NCBI GenBank assembly: GCA_963730165.1
Contig: CAVSQS010000002.1
Span: 1-64,000, forward strand
Origin: DASSQJ01 sp963730165
GTDB taxonomy: Bacteria; Actinomycetota; Actinomycetes; Actinomycetales; Dermatophilaceae
Direction: 5' to 3'
DNA length: 64,000 nucleotides
A model generated the notes under the pieces. It searched no databases, had not been told where the DNA came from, and worked only from the letters and a program-made list of their open reading frames with translations. The position numbers and the translations under genes are program-made. Within the stretch, counting starts at the first letter, position 1. Every line of letters begins with the position of its first letter. Below are positions 24,346 to 32,103 of this stretch, in pieces.

Positions 24346-25452
24346 ATGAGCCTGTCCGCGCTGCAGCGCATCCACCGGCGCCGGTCCGCCGCGCAGCTCG
24401 TCACCTCGGGCCCCGCCGGGAGTGGGGCCGAGGTCGTGCGCCGACTCCTCGCGATGCAGGCCCAGGACGCGCCGCTGGCCCGGTGGTCACTCGGGATGCG
24501 GACGGCCGCCGGGACCACGGACCGCGACGTCCTCGCGGAGCAGGCCGCGGGCGGATGGGTGCGAACGCACGTCCTACGCCCGACCTGGCACCTCGTCGCC
24601 CCCGCGGACCTCCGGTGGCTGCAGCGCCTCACCGGGCCACGGGTCGAGGCCTCCCTCGCCGCCAGGCACCGTCAGCTCGAGCTCGACGGCCGCGCCCTCG
24701 ATCGTGCGGTCGAGACCCTCGGCGAGCTGCTGTGCGACCGCGCCGCGCCGACGCGGCGCGAGCTGACCGCAGCCCTCGCCGACCGCGGGCTACCCGCCTC
24801 CGGAGAGCAGGTCGGCCACCAGCTGCTCGTCGCCGAGGTGCGCGGCGTCGTCTGCTCGGGACCGCCACGGGGTACCGAGCACACGTACGCCCTGGTCGAG
24901 GAGGCGGTCCCGCCCTCGCCCTCGGACGACCTCGTCGACGAGGCGGCGCGCGTCGAGCTCGTCCGGCGGTTCATGGCCGGCCACGGTCCGGCGACCGAGC
25001 GCGACCTCGTGCGGTGGTCGACGCTGACCCTCGGTCAGGTGCGCGCCGGGCTCGCCGAGCTCGGTGACGTGCTCGACCACGTCGACGTCGGCGAGGACCG
25101 GATGTGGTTCGACCCCGGCGCCCCCGCGCACACCACACGCCGCCCGGGCGCCCTTCTCGTGCCGACGTTCGACGAGCTCACCCTCACCTACGCCGAGCAC
25201 GGGTTCCCCCGCCGCGACCCGGCCGCCCCACGGCCACGGCTCGTCACCGCCATCGGGGGCGGCACGATCCTCCTCGGCGGCGAGGACGTCGCTGCGTGGC
25301 GCCGGCGCGTCACCGGGTCCACGGTCGTCGTCACGGTCACCCCCGATGGACCCCTCGGCGCCCGGGACCTCACCCGGGTCGAGGTGGCGACCGAACGGCT
25401 CGGGCGCTTCCTCGGGGTGCCGGTCCGCCTCGAGGTCTCCCTGGGCGGCTGA
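24346..25452 (+). CDS. winged-helix (HTH_42) AlkZ/YcaQ-like DNA glycosylase family protein
   Basis: A 368-residue protein of the HTH_42 superfamily. The N-terminal segment RRLLAMQAQDAPLARWSLGM holds a QxQ motif (Gln38, Gln40). In AlkZ/YcaQ enzymes this motif is catalytic for removing alkylated bases and unhooking DNA crosslinks. Further family marks are VRTHVLRPTWHLV, MAGHGPATERDLVRWS and LVPTFDELTLTY. ATG 24346 has GGGAGG upstream. It appears monocistronic and ends before a strong terminator. The family is large and many members are untested, so glycosylase activity is inferred from the motif, not shown. Confidence 0.75.
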   Translation: MSLSALQRIHRRRSAAQLVTSGPAGSGAEVVRRLLAMQAQDAPLARWSLGMRTAAGTTDRDVLAEQAAGGWVRTHVLRPTWHLVAPADLRWLQRLTGPRVEASLAARHRQLELDGRALDRAVETLGELLCDRAAPTRRELTAALADRGLPASGEQVGHQLLVAEVRGVVCSGPPRGTEHTYALVEEAVPPSPSDDLVDEAARVELVRRFMAGHGPATERDLVRWSTLTLGQVRAGLAELGDVLDHVDVGEDRMWFDPGAPAHTTRRPGALLVPTFDELTLTYAEHGFPRRDPAAPRPRLVTAIGGGTILLGGEDVAAWRRRVTGSTVVVTVTPDGPLGARDLTRVEVATERLGRFLGVPVRLEVSLGG

Positions 25453-25512
25453 CCGCCGGCTGCACCGGCGCCGGCGTCCGGGGTCACGGGCCGAGCACCA
25501 GCGGTCGACACA

Positions 25513-25554
25513 CGAAGGGCGCCGCCTCCCCTGCACGGGGGGCGACGCCCTTCG
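25513..25554. terminator. bidirectional terminator between convergent genes
   Basis: CGAAGGGCG (25513-25521) pairs with CGCCCTTCG (25546-25554). The interior adds about eight further pairs with one mismatch and one G-T pair, giving a stem near 17 bp. It lies between the AlkZ-like gene (+) and the LysM gene (-). Confidence 0.85.
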
Positions 25555-25656
25555 GCGTCCGGAGCCGGGTCGAGGGACTCGGACGGTGGGGTCCGCGGCG
25601 GCCCTGCCCGCCGCGGGGGTCGCAGGCCGACCGGGTCGGACCGGCCCGCGAGGTCG

Positions 25657-26037
25657 TCAGGACGCCGGGATGACGAGGTCTCGGCCGGCACCGACCTGGG
25701 CGGTGCTCATCCGGTTCGCGAGCTGGATGGCGACGATGCCCTCGCTGACCGACATGCCGGGCAGCTCGCGCGCGGCGATCTCGGAGAGCGTCTCGCCCGG
25801 GCGGACGGTGATGGTGCGCTCGGGCTCGACGGCGCCGGCGCCCCCCACCCCGGTGAGGGCGACGACGGCGGCGACGAGGGCCGTCGCGAGCAGCAGGAGG
25901 AGCGCGCGACCACGAGCGGTCAGGCGCAGGCCCCCACCGGCCTCGGGAACCCCGCCGCCCCCCTCGATGAGGGTCAGGTGCGGTCGGGCGGGCAGTGCGA
26001 CGGGGCGGGCCTCGGGGCTCCAGGCGATCGCGCTCAT
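25657..26037 (-). CDS. LysM-domain membrane protein divergent from lexA (SOS division-inhibitor type)
   Basis: A 126-residue protein: a polar cytoplasmic head, a transmembrane helix (RALLLLLATALVAAVVALTG, about 49-68), and an extracytoplasmic LysM domain (ITVRPGETLSEIAARELPGM ... ANRMSTAQVGAGRDLVIP). LysM binds peptidoglycan. In Mycobacterium the equivalent gene divergent from lexA (Rv2719c) is SOS-induced and affects cell division, and corynebacterial DivS plays a similar role. Here a perfect SOS box lies 33-48 bases upstream. GGAGGAG immediately precedes two consecutive ATG codons (26040 and 26037); the second gives better spacing. The role as an SOS division inhibitor is inferred from this setting. 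Confidence 0.8.
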   Translation of the reverse strand: MSAIAWSPEARPVALPARPHLTLIEGGGGVPEAGGGLRLTARGRALLLLLATALVAAVVALTGVGGAGAVEPERTITVRPGETLSEIAARELPGMSVSEGIVAIQLANRMSTAQVGAGRDLVIPAS

Positions 26038-26069
26038 CATCTCCTCCATCCCGGCCGCGAGAGCGACCG

Positions 26070-26085
26070 TCGAACCGGTGTTCGA
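26070..26085. promoter_or_regulatory. perfect LexA (SOS) box
   Basis: TCGAAC-CGGT-GTTCGA matches the actinobacterial/mycobacterial SOS consensus in all 12 specified positions. It is nearest the LysM gene and should repress it until DNA damage. Confidence 0.9.
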
Positions 26086-26138
26086 TAGAACGTCTGTACG
26101 AGTTGTAGCACACGTGTTCGAGTCGATCAAGACACGCG

Positions 26139-26154
26139 TCGAACACATGTTTGA
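26139..26154. promoter_or_regulatory. second LexA (SOS) box over the lexA -35
   Basis: TCGAAC-ACAT-GTTTGA differs from the SOS consensus at one base. It overlaps the putative -35 box TTGAGA (26151-26156) of the lexA promoter, which is followed 17 bases later by the -10 box TACGCT (26174-26179). This fits lexA autorepression. A third, degenerate half-site ending in GTTCGA is at 26106-26121. Confidence 0.85.
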
Positions 26155-26161
26155 GAAATGT

Positions 26162-26176
26162 GTACGAGGCTCGTAC
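26162..26176. promoter_or_regulatory. 15-bp palindrome in the lexA promoter spacer
   Basis: GTACGAG-G-CTCGTAC is a perfect 7-bp dyad around one base. It lies between the putative -35 and -10 of lexA and overlaps the -10. Its half-site GTACGAG also occurs at 26096-26102. It does not resemble the SOS box, so it may bind a second regulator. Confidence 0.5.
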
Positions 26177-26185
26177 GCTGTGTTC

Positions 26186-26260
26186 ATGGCAGACAGCCTG
26201 CACACGAGCACTGACACTCGGGCTGACCTGCACGAACACCAGCCAGGCCCCCGGTTCTGA
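26186..26260 (+). CDS. possible leaderless 24-residue upstream ORF of lexA
   Basis: An ATG stands six bases after the -10 box TACGCT, exactly where transcription would start, and opens a 24-codon frame (MADSLHTSTDT ... PGPRF) that closes 26 bases before lexA. If real, the lexA message is leaderless for this peptide, and translating it could influence lexA expression. The peptide matches nothing I know. It may be an accident of composition. Confidence 0.35.
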   Translation: MADSLHTSTDTRADLHEHQPGPRF

Positions 26261-26286
26261 CCGGCGGGCCCACCGAAGGGGTCGAG

Positions 26287-27009
26287 ATGGCACGTCCGAG
26301 GAACGCCGACATCCACGAGATGCCCGACCGTGGCGACGGCGGCGAGCTGACGCACCGGCAGCGCAAGGTGCTCGAGGTCATCCGCAACTCCATCGACCGT
26401 CGCGGCTACCCGCCGAGCATGCGCGAGATCGGCGACGCCGTCGGGCTGACGTCACCGAGCTCGGTCGCCCACCAGCTCTCGTCCCTCGAACGCAAGGGCT
26501 ACCTGCGCCGCGACCCCAACCGACCCCGCGCCATCGAGGTCGTCTCCCCCGACACCCCGCGGGAGGCGCCGGGGTACCGCGGTGGTCCGGAGCACGACGA
26601 CGTCGACGTCACCGGTATCGGCGACGAGCGCCCGGAGGCCTCGTACGTGCCGGTGCTCGGTCAGATCGCGGCCGGTGTCCCGATCACCGCCGAGGAGGTC
26701 GTCGAGGACGTCTTCCCGCTCCCCCGCCAGATCGTCGGGGAAGGGTCGCTCTTCCTCCTGCGGGTCGTCGGTGACTCCATGGTCGACGCCGCGATCTGCG
26801 ACGGCGACTGGGTCGTCGTCCGCCAGCAGGCGACCGCCGAGAACGGCGAGATCGTCGCGGCGATGCTCGACAACGAGGCCACCGTCAAGACCTTCAAGCG
26901 CAAGGACGGCAAGGTCTGGCTGCTCCCCCACAACCCGGCCTTCTCCCCGATCGACGGCGACCACGCGACCATCCTCGGGAAGGTCACCGCCGTCCTGCGG
27001 CGCATCTAG
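26287..27009 (+). CDS. lexA: LexA repressor, SOS response regulator
   Basis: A 240-residue LexA. The N-terminal winged helix includes LTHRQRKVLEVIRNSI and YPPSMREIGDAVGLTSPSSV. The self-cleavage site is Ala129-Gly130 in QIAAGVP, with catalytic Ser164 (VGDSMVDAAI) and Lys201 (EATVKTFKR). Activated RecA filaments trigger cleavage, releasing SOS genes. AAGGGG precedes ATG 26287. Upstream lie two SOS boxes shared with the divergent LysM gene. The linker between domains is longer than in E. coli LexA, as usual in Actinobacteria. It converges on the DUF4259 gene with a 12-base gap. Confidence 0.97.
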   Translation: MARPRNADIHEMPDRGDGGELTHRQRKVLEVIRNSIDRRGYPPSMREIGDAVGLTSPSSVAHQLSSLERKGYLRRDPNRPRAIEVVSPDTPREAPGYRGGPEHDDVDVTGIGDERPEASYVPVLGQIAAGVPITAEEVVEDVFPLPRQIVGEGSLFLLRVVGDSMVDAAICDGDWVVVRQQATAENGEIVAAMLDNEATVKTFKRKDGKVWLLPHNPAFSPIDGDHATILGKVTAVLRRI

Positions 27010-27021
27010 CGTCGGGGCCGC

Positions 27022-27444
27022 TCAGTCGTCGCGGTCGCCGAGCCACGACAGGGCCCGGCGGCAGGCGTCGACGACGTCGTCGGCCAGCCCCGCCTCGGCC
27101 CACAGCTCCCACCACTCGTTGTCGTGCGAGCGCACCGCGCGCCGCAACACCTGGCGCGACTTCTCGACGAGCTCCTCGTCGTCGGGCAGGGGCTCCGTGG
27201 CGACCCACCCCGGCAGGTACGGCTCGCCCGCGGCCAGGTCGGGCCGCAGCGAGGCACCGACCGCGGACGCTCCCGCGACCGCTTCGCACATCTGCGGGGC
27301 CTGCACGTAGGACGTCGTGAGCAGGACCCCGTCGAGCGCCTGCAGGACCCTCGCCGGACGGTCCGCCGGCGGCAGGTCCTCCAGCCCGTCGAGGAAGTCG
27401 AGCGCGTCGTCGTTCTCGAACGGTCCGGACCCGATCGCACCCAT
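27022..27444 (-). CDS. DUF4259 family protein
   Basis: A 140-residue protein beginning MGAIGSGPFENDDALDFLDG, the DUF4259 signature (G-x-G-P-F-x-N-D), followed by helical segments ending DDVVDACRRALSWLG. The family is cytoplasmic and of unknown function, found next to many unrelated genes. ATG 27444 is chosen over GTG 27450 because a TACGCT -10 box ends six bases before it, so the mRNA appears leaderless. It converges on lexA. Confidence 0.8.
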   Translation of the reverse strand: MGAIGSGPFENDDALDFLDGLEDLPPADRPARVLQALDGVLLTTSYVQAPQMCEAVAGASAVGASLRPDLAAGEPYLPGWVATEPLPDDEELVEKSRQVLRRAVRSHDNEWWELWAEAGLADDVVDACRRALSWLGDRDD

Positions 27445-27514
27445 GGCCACAGCGTAGGGGCGGCGCGGCCACTCGCCCGGTCGGGGTGCCGCCGGTCACC
27501 GTGCGCCGCACCGC

Positions 27515-28024
27515 TCAGGGACGGGACCGGTCGGGGTGCATCCGCTGCCACCACGCTGTGTCGACCCAGCGCCCGAACTTGAGGCCGACCTCCCGCAGGA
27601 CGCCCACAGGCTCGAAGCCGACGGCCCGGTGCAGCGCCTCGCTCGCCGGGTTCGGCAGTGCGACGACGGCGAGGCAGGTGTGGATGCCGTCGGCGTCGAC
27701 CCGCGCGAGGAGCTCCTCGTAGAGCCCGCGTCCGAGCCCGGCACCCCGCACGCCCGCGTCGAGGTAGATGCTGACCTCCCGGGTCCCGTCGTAGGCGGGC
27801 CGCGGACGGTAGGTGCCGGAGTACGCCATCCCGACGACCCGGCCGTCCACCTCGGCGACGACGACGTGGTCACCGGGCCGCCTCGAGGCGACGGCCGCGG
27901 CGTAGTGGTCCTCGGGCCTGGGCTCGACGTCGAACGTCGCCAGGCTGTGGGTGACCGCCTCGTTGTACACGGCGGTCATCGCCGCGAGGTCGTCGGCGAC
28001 GGCGGTGCGCAGCCTCGCGGTCAC
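27515..28024 (-). CDS. GNAT acetyltransferase, phosphinothricin N-acetyltransferase-like
   Basis: A 169-residue GNAT enzyme of the Pat/YncA type. It opens LRTAVADDLAAMTAVYNEAV and carries the acetyl-CoA loop VRGAGLGRGLYEELLARV and the C-terminal FEPVGVLREVGLKFGRWVDT, which is diagnostic of the phosphinothricin acetyltransferase group (amine substrates such as phosphinothricin or methionine sulfoximine). GTG 28024 overlaps the sirtuin stop by four bases, so the two are probably co-translated. An acetylase next to a deacylase may reflect a protein or metabolite acetylation pair, but that is speculative. Confidence 0.87.
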   Translation of the reverse strand: MTARLRTAVADDLAAMTAVYNEAVTHSLATFDVEPRPEDHYAAAVASRRPGDHVVVAEVDGRVVGMAYSGTYRPRPAYDGTREVSIYLDAGVRGAGLGRGLYEELLARVDADGIHTCLAVVALPNPASEALHRAVGFEPVGVLREVGLKFGRWVDTAWWQRMHPDRSRP

Positions 28025-28989
28025 GCCGCGGGGCGGGCGTCGAGCACGGCCGCGAGGGTCGGGGCGAGAGGCCCGTCGACGCGCACCCCGATGTGCTCCT
28101 CGCCGCGAGTGGGGCCGCGCGTCACCGCCATGACGGGGATGCCGCGACGGGCGGCGTGCCGGACGAAACGCAGGCCGCTCATCACCGCGAGCGAGGATCC
28201 GAGGACGAGCAGGGCCGGCGCGGCGTCGGTCAGGGCGTAGCAGGCCTCGACGCGCTCGGACGGGACCGATCCGCCGAAGAAGACGACGTCGGGCTTGAGG
28301 GTGTCGTCCCCGCAGACGAGGCACCGCGGCAGGCGGAAGCCGGCCACGGCCCGGTCGGGCAGGACGACGTCGCCGTCGGGCCGGATCTGGCTGCTCACCC
28401 GCGACCCGTCCGGGACCTCCCCGCGCACCAGCGCCTCGAAGCCGGGGTTGGCCTCGGCCATCCGGGCCTGCAGCAGCTCGCGGTCGGTGCGGTCACCGCA
28501 GGTGAGGCAGGCGACCTCGGCGAGGCTGCCGTGCAGCTCGGTGACCCCGGCGCTGCCTGCCGCCTGGTGGAGGCCGTCGACGTTCTGCGTGATGACCGCG
28601 CCGAGCACCCCGGCGCGCTGCAGCGCGGCCACGGCGTGGTGGCTCGCGTTGGGCTCGGCCCGCGAGAACCGCTGCCAGCCGACGAAGGAGCGCGCCCAGT
28701 ACCGGCGACGGTTCTCGCTGCTCGCGCAGAACTCGCCGTGCTGCATCGGCATGACCCGCCGGGTGCCGTCGCGGCCGCGGTAGTCGGGGATGCCGCTGTC
28801 GGTGGACATCCCGGCACCGGTGAGCACCAAGGTTCCCGGGTGGTCGTGGAGCGCCTCGGCGAGACGTCGGACCGCCTCCGGCTCGCGGCTGGTCGGGTCG
28901 GTGGGCCGCTGCGCCCACGCCGGGGCCGCCGCGCGCGGCGGCGCGGCGGGCGCAGCGGGTGGAGCGGCATCCGGCACGGCACCGATCAT
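28021..28989 (-). CDS. SIR2-family NAD-dependent protein deacylase (sirtuin)
   Basis: A 322-residue sirtuin. The NAD site shows TGAGMSTDSGIPDYRG (about 57-72) and TQNVDGLH (134-141); the catalytic His is His153 in ELHGSL. Zinc is held by CLTC (161-164) and a later CLVC pair. It removes acyl groups from lysines using NAD+, releasing nicotinamide. The first 40 residues are an Ala/Pro-rich extension; ATG 28989 is the most plausible start, but a shorter N-terminus is possible. It overlaps the downstream acetyltransferase by four bases. It belongs to the longer, two-zinc-pair bacterial group rather than CobB. Confidence 0.9.
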   Translation of the reverse strand: MIGAVPDAAPPAAPAAPPRAAAPAWAQRPTDPTSREPEAVRRLAEALHDHPGTLVLTGAGMSTDSGIPDYRGRDGTRRVMPMQHGEFCASSENRRRYWARSFVGWQRFSRAEPNASHHAVAALQRAGVLGAVITQNVDGLHQAAGSAGVTELHGSLAEVACLTCGDRTDRELLQARMAEANPGFEALVRGEVPDGSRVSSQIRPDGDVVLPDRAVAGFRLPRCLVCGDDTLKPDVVFFGGSVPSERVEACYALTDAAPALLVLGSSLAVMSGLRFVRHAARRGIPVMAVTRGPTRGEEHIGVRVDGPLAPTLAAVLDARPAA

Positions 28990-29135
28990 CGCACCCGACG
29001 CCGACGCCCCCGACCCCCGATCGACGAAAGCGTCACTTCCTGTCCACGGTGGCGCGGGGCCGACCCGGGCAGGAACCGACGAAAGCGACGATCGGTGACC
29101 GGTCCGGGGCGGGCCGGCAACACCCCGGCGCGACG

Positions 29136-29150
29136 ATAACGCCGGGTTAT
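29136..29150 (+). promoter_or_regulatory. LysR-type box (ATAAC-N5-GTTAT)
   Basis: ATAAC-GCCGG-GTTAT is a perfect dyad with the T-N11-A spacing of LysR binding sites. It lies 11 bases upstream of the -10 box TAGGAT (29161-29166) of the adjacent LysR gene. It suggests autoregulation. An 11-base repeat CGACGAAAGCG occurs further upstream at 29022-29032 and 29077-29087. Confidence 0.75.
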
Positions 29151-29173
29151 GGGTCGCGGCTAGGATCGTGGGC

Positions 29174-30127
29174 ATGATCGATGCCGCCGGGCTGCGCGTC
29201 ATGCGGGCCATCGCCGACGAGGGCAGCTTCACCGCCGCTGCCGCGGCGCTCGGGTACACCCAGCCCGCGATCTCGCAGATGGTCCGCCGCCTCGAGCAGC
29301 GCACCGGCACCGTGCTCGTCGAGCGGGTCGGGCGCAACGTCCGGCTCACCGAGGCCGGTCGGGTGCTGGCCCGTCACGCCGGGCCGGTGCTCGCCGCGCT
29401 CGGCGCCGCCGAGGAGGAGGTCGCCGCGATCGCCGGGCTGCGCAGCGGCCGGGTCCGGCTCATGGCCTTCCCGTCGGCGTCCGCCACCCTGGTCCCCCGC
29501 GCCCTGGCCCTCGTCAAGGAGCGCTTCCCCGACGTCAGCATCTCCTTCACCGAGGCCGAGCCGCCGGAGAGCATCTCGGCGCTGCGGGCCGGTGACTGCG
29601 ACCTCGCCGTCGCCTTCACGTACGAGGGCACCGACGTCGCCCGCGGTGAGCAGGACCTCGACGCGTTCGTCGCGACCCCGCTGATGGAGGACGACGTCCG
29701 GCTCGCGGTCAACCGCCACCACGCCGTCGCGGAGCGGGAGGTCGTCGACCTCGCCGAGCTCTCCGGGGAGCCGTGGATCGCCGGCTGCCCCCGCTGCCGC
29801 GGGCACCTCGTCCAGCTCGCCGACGCGGCCGGGTTCCGACCCGAGGTCACCTACGAGACCGAGGACTACGTCGCGGTCATGGGCCTGGTCGCCGAGGGGC
29901 TCGGCGTGGCGCTCATCCCCGACCTCATCCTGCGCACCGTCCAGCACCCCGACGTCGTCGCACTGCCGCTCACACCGTCGTCGCGGCGCACGATCACCGC
30001 GGTGACGACGCCGGACCTCCAACGCGTCCCCGCCGTCGCCGCCACCCTCGACGCGCTCGTCGAGAGCGCCCGGTCGCAGTCGACGGCACCGACGACGCGG
30101 ATGCCGGACCCCGCCTTCTCGATCTGA
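29174..30127 (+). CDS. LysR family transcriptional regulator
   Basis: A 317-residue LysR regulator with the N-terminal helix-turn-helix (GSFTAAAAALGYTQPAISQM, then RRLEQRTGTVLVERVGRNVR) and a two-lobed effector domain in the remainder. ATG 29174 follows the -10 box TAGGAT by seven bases, so the message appears leaderless; the AGGA there is part of the promoter, not a ribosome site. A LysR box overlaps the promoter, suggesting autoregulation. The genes it controls are not evident; the divergent sirtuin operon is the nearest candidate. Confidence 0.9.
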   Translation: MIDAAGLRVMRAIADEGSFTAAAAALGYTQPAISQMVRRLEQRTGTVLVERVGRNVRLTEAGRVLARHAGPVLAALGAAEEEVAAIAGLRSGRVRLMAFPSASATLVPRALALVKERFPDVSISFTEAEPPESISALRAGDCDLAVAFTYEGTDVARGEQDLDAFVATPLMEDDVRLAVNRHHAVAEREVVDLAELSGEPWIAGCPRCRGHLVQLADAAGFRPEVTYETEDYVAVMGLVAEGLGVALIPDLILRTVQHPDVVALPLTPSSRRTITAVTTPDLQRVPAVAATLDALVESARSQSTAPTTRMPDPAFSI

Positions 30128-30131
30128 CCGG

Positions 30132-30794
30132 TCAGCGCGACCGGCCGCTCTCGTAGGCCCAGAGCGCCACCTCGACCCGGTTGCGGGCGCCGAGCTTGTC
30201 CATGAGGGCACCGACGTGGCTCTTGACCGTGCTCAGTGAGAGGAACAGCTCGTCGGCGATCTCGGCGTTCGTCCGCCCGCGGGCGAGCAGCGCGAGCACC
30301 TCCTCCTCGCGCGGGGTCAGCGGGTCGACCGGCTCTCGGGCCGTGGCCCGACGGGACCCGGCGAAGGCCTCCAGCAGCCGGACCGTGACGTTGGGGGCGA
30401 TGAGGGCGTCCCCACGGGCGGCTGCCCGGATCGCCTCGACGAGCAGGTCGGGGTCGGTGTCCTTGAGGAGGAAGCCTCGCGCACCGGCACCGAGGGCGTC
30501 GTAGACGTAGTCGTCCTCGTCGAAGGTCGTGATGACGACGACGGGGACGGGGTCCTCGACCTGCGCGCCGGCGAGGAGGCGGGTCACCTCGATCCCGTCG
30601 AGGCCGGGCATCCGGATGTCGAGCAGGCACACGTCGGGTCGGTGCGCCCGGGCCAGGGCGAGCGCCTCGTGGCCGTCGCGGGCCTGGGCCACGACCTCGA
30701 TGCCCGGGTCGGCGCCGAGGACCATGGCCAGGCCGACCCGGACCACGTCGTGGTCGTCGGCGATGAGCACCCGCACCGGCGACTCGCCGCTCAC
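30132..30794 (-). CDS. NarL/LuxR family response regulator
   Basis: A 220-residue response regulator. The receiver domain has the acidic pair IADDHD (11-16), phospho-acceptor Asp59 (CLLDIRMPGLDG) and Lys111 (GFLLKDTD). The C-terminal LuxR helix-turn-helix is LTPREEEVLALLARGRTNAE with STVKSHVGALMDKLGARNRV. GTG 30794 overlaps the sensor kinase stop by four bases, so the cognate kinase is the gene upstream. Its targets are unknown; the divergent DUF4386-like membrane protein gene is one possibility. It converges with the LysR gene with only four bases between. Confidence 0.92.
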   Translation of the reverse strand: MSGESPVRVLIADDHDVVRVGLAMVLGADPGIEVVAQARDGHEALALARAHRPDVCLLDIRMPGLDGIEVTRLLAGAQVEDPVPVVVITTFDEDDYVYDALGAGARGFLLKDTDPDLLVEAIRAAARGDALIAPNVTVRLLEAFAGSRRATAREPVDPLTPREEEVLALLARGRTNAEIADELFLSLSTVKSHVGALMDKLGARNRVEVALWAYESGRSR

Positions 30795-31969
30795 GGCTGC
30801 ACCGCCGGTGCCGTCACGGGCGCCGGGACGACGGCCTCGACCGTCCACCCGCCGCGCGGGTCGGGCCCGGCGGAGAGGGTGCCGCCGAGGAGGGCGACCC
30901 GCTCGCGCATGCCGAGCAGGCCGTACCCGCCCCGCCCGCGGCCAACGTCGTGGCCCCGCGCCGTGGGCCGGCCGTCGTCGTGGACCCGCAGCCGGACCCG
31001 GTCGACCTCCCGGGTGACCTCGACCGTCACGGTCCTCGCGCCGTGCGCGTGCCGGTAGGCGTTGGTCACCGCCTCCTGCGCCACGCGGAACGCGGCTGCC
31101 CCCACCGGTGCCGGGACGTCCCCCAGCTCTCCGGACGTCGTGACGACCGTCGCCACGCCGTCGGCGCGTCCCTCGGCCAGCCGCGGGATGTCGGCGATCC
31201 CGAAGGCAGGGCTGCGCTCGGCGGGACCGTCCGCGTCGTCGCGCAGGACGGCGACGATGGAGCGCATGTCCTCGAGCGAGCGGGCGGCCGCGGCCTCGAC
31301 ACCCTCGATCGCCGCGACCGCCGCGGCCGGGTCGGTCCTCGCCACGACCCGGGCGGCCCGCGCCTGCATGAGGATGCCGGAGACGTGGTGGGCGACGGTG
31401 TCGTGCAGGTCGCGCGCCAGGCGCTGGCGCTCGCGCATGCGCACCTCCTCGCGCTCGCGCTGCCGGGACCGGAGGAGGAAGCGGACCGCGACCCCCACCG
31501 CGACCGGGAGGAGCAGGGCCCCCACGCCGAGGCCGATCGAGGCGGCACTCTCGTCGTAGAGCGGCTCGCGGAGGAGGTGCAGCAGCAGCATGGCCCCCGT
31601 CCCGAGGACGACGCCCCGGCCACTGGACCACCGCCCGAGGGAGTAGGCGAGGAGCAGGACCACGGCGGTGACGTCCAGGACGCTGTACGGCTCGCCGGCC
31701 AGGGCGGGGACCACACCGGCCGCGGTCTGGGCGCCGTACCCGAGGAGGAGCATGGCGAGCGGCCGGTGGGGCCGCCAGAGGAGGGCGAGGACGACGACGA
31801 GAGCCCAGCCCAGATGCCAGAGCGGCCACACGACGTCCGGCCGCCACCACGTCTCGAGGACGGCGAGCGGCGCGAGCGCGGCGACGAGGGCACGGTCCCA
31901 GCGGGAGGTGCCCGCCGGGGCGACCTCGGCCGGCTCGTCCCACGCCGCCCGGAGCACAGCGGTGATCAT
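30791..31969 (-). CDS. NarL-type sensor histidine kinase
   Basis: A 392-residue HisKA_3-type kinase. The N-terminus has about five to six hydrophobic helices (about 28-165) with little extracytoplasmic sequence, so it probably senses a membrane-associated signal. The phospho-acceptor is His189 in ARDLHDTVAHHVSG, and the ATP-binding domain ends with HDDGRPTARG and GGYGLLGMRERVALLGG. ATG 31969 is supported by a TAGCCT -10 box eight bases upstream; the frame continues further but codes no recognisable domain. It partners with the downstream response regulator. Confidence 0.9.
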   Translation of the reverse strand: MITAVLRAAWDEPAEVAPAGTSRWDRALVAALAPLAVLETWWRPDVVWPLWHLGWALVVVLALLWRPHRPLAMLLLGYGAQTAAGVVPALAGEPYSVLDVTAVVLLLAYSLGRWSSGRGVVLGTGAMLLLHLLREPLYDESAASIGLGVGALLLPVAVGVAVRFLLRSRQREREEVRMRERQRLARDLHDTVAHHVSGILMQARAARVVARTDPAAAVAAIEGVEAAAARSLEDMRSIVAVLRDDADGPAERSPAFGIADIPRLAEGRADGVATVVTTSGELGDVPAPVGAAAFRVAQEAVTNAYRHAHGARTVTVEVTREVDRVRLRVHDDGRPTARGHDVGRGRGGYGLLGMRERVALLGGTLSAGPDPRGGWTVEAVVPAPVTAPAVQP

Positions 31970-32103
31970 GCCGGCCAAGGCTACGGGGACGGCAGCGGGC
32001 TCGGCCTCCGACTTCAGTACCAGGCCACCCCGGCCGGAGGTCGGAGACGGGTCCGGCCTGCCTGCCGATGTGGCGCGACACCCCGCCCGGTCAGGGTGGA
32101 GCC

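Noticed and set aside
26037..26052. ATG at 26052 as start of the LysM protein (MEEMMS)
   Set aside because: The following codons GAGGAG are better read as the ribosome site for the ATG pair at 26040/26037.
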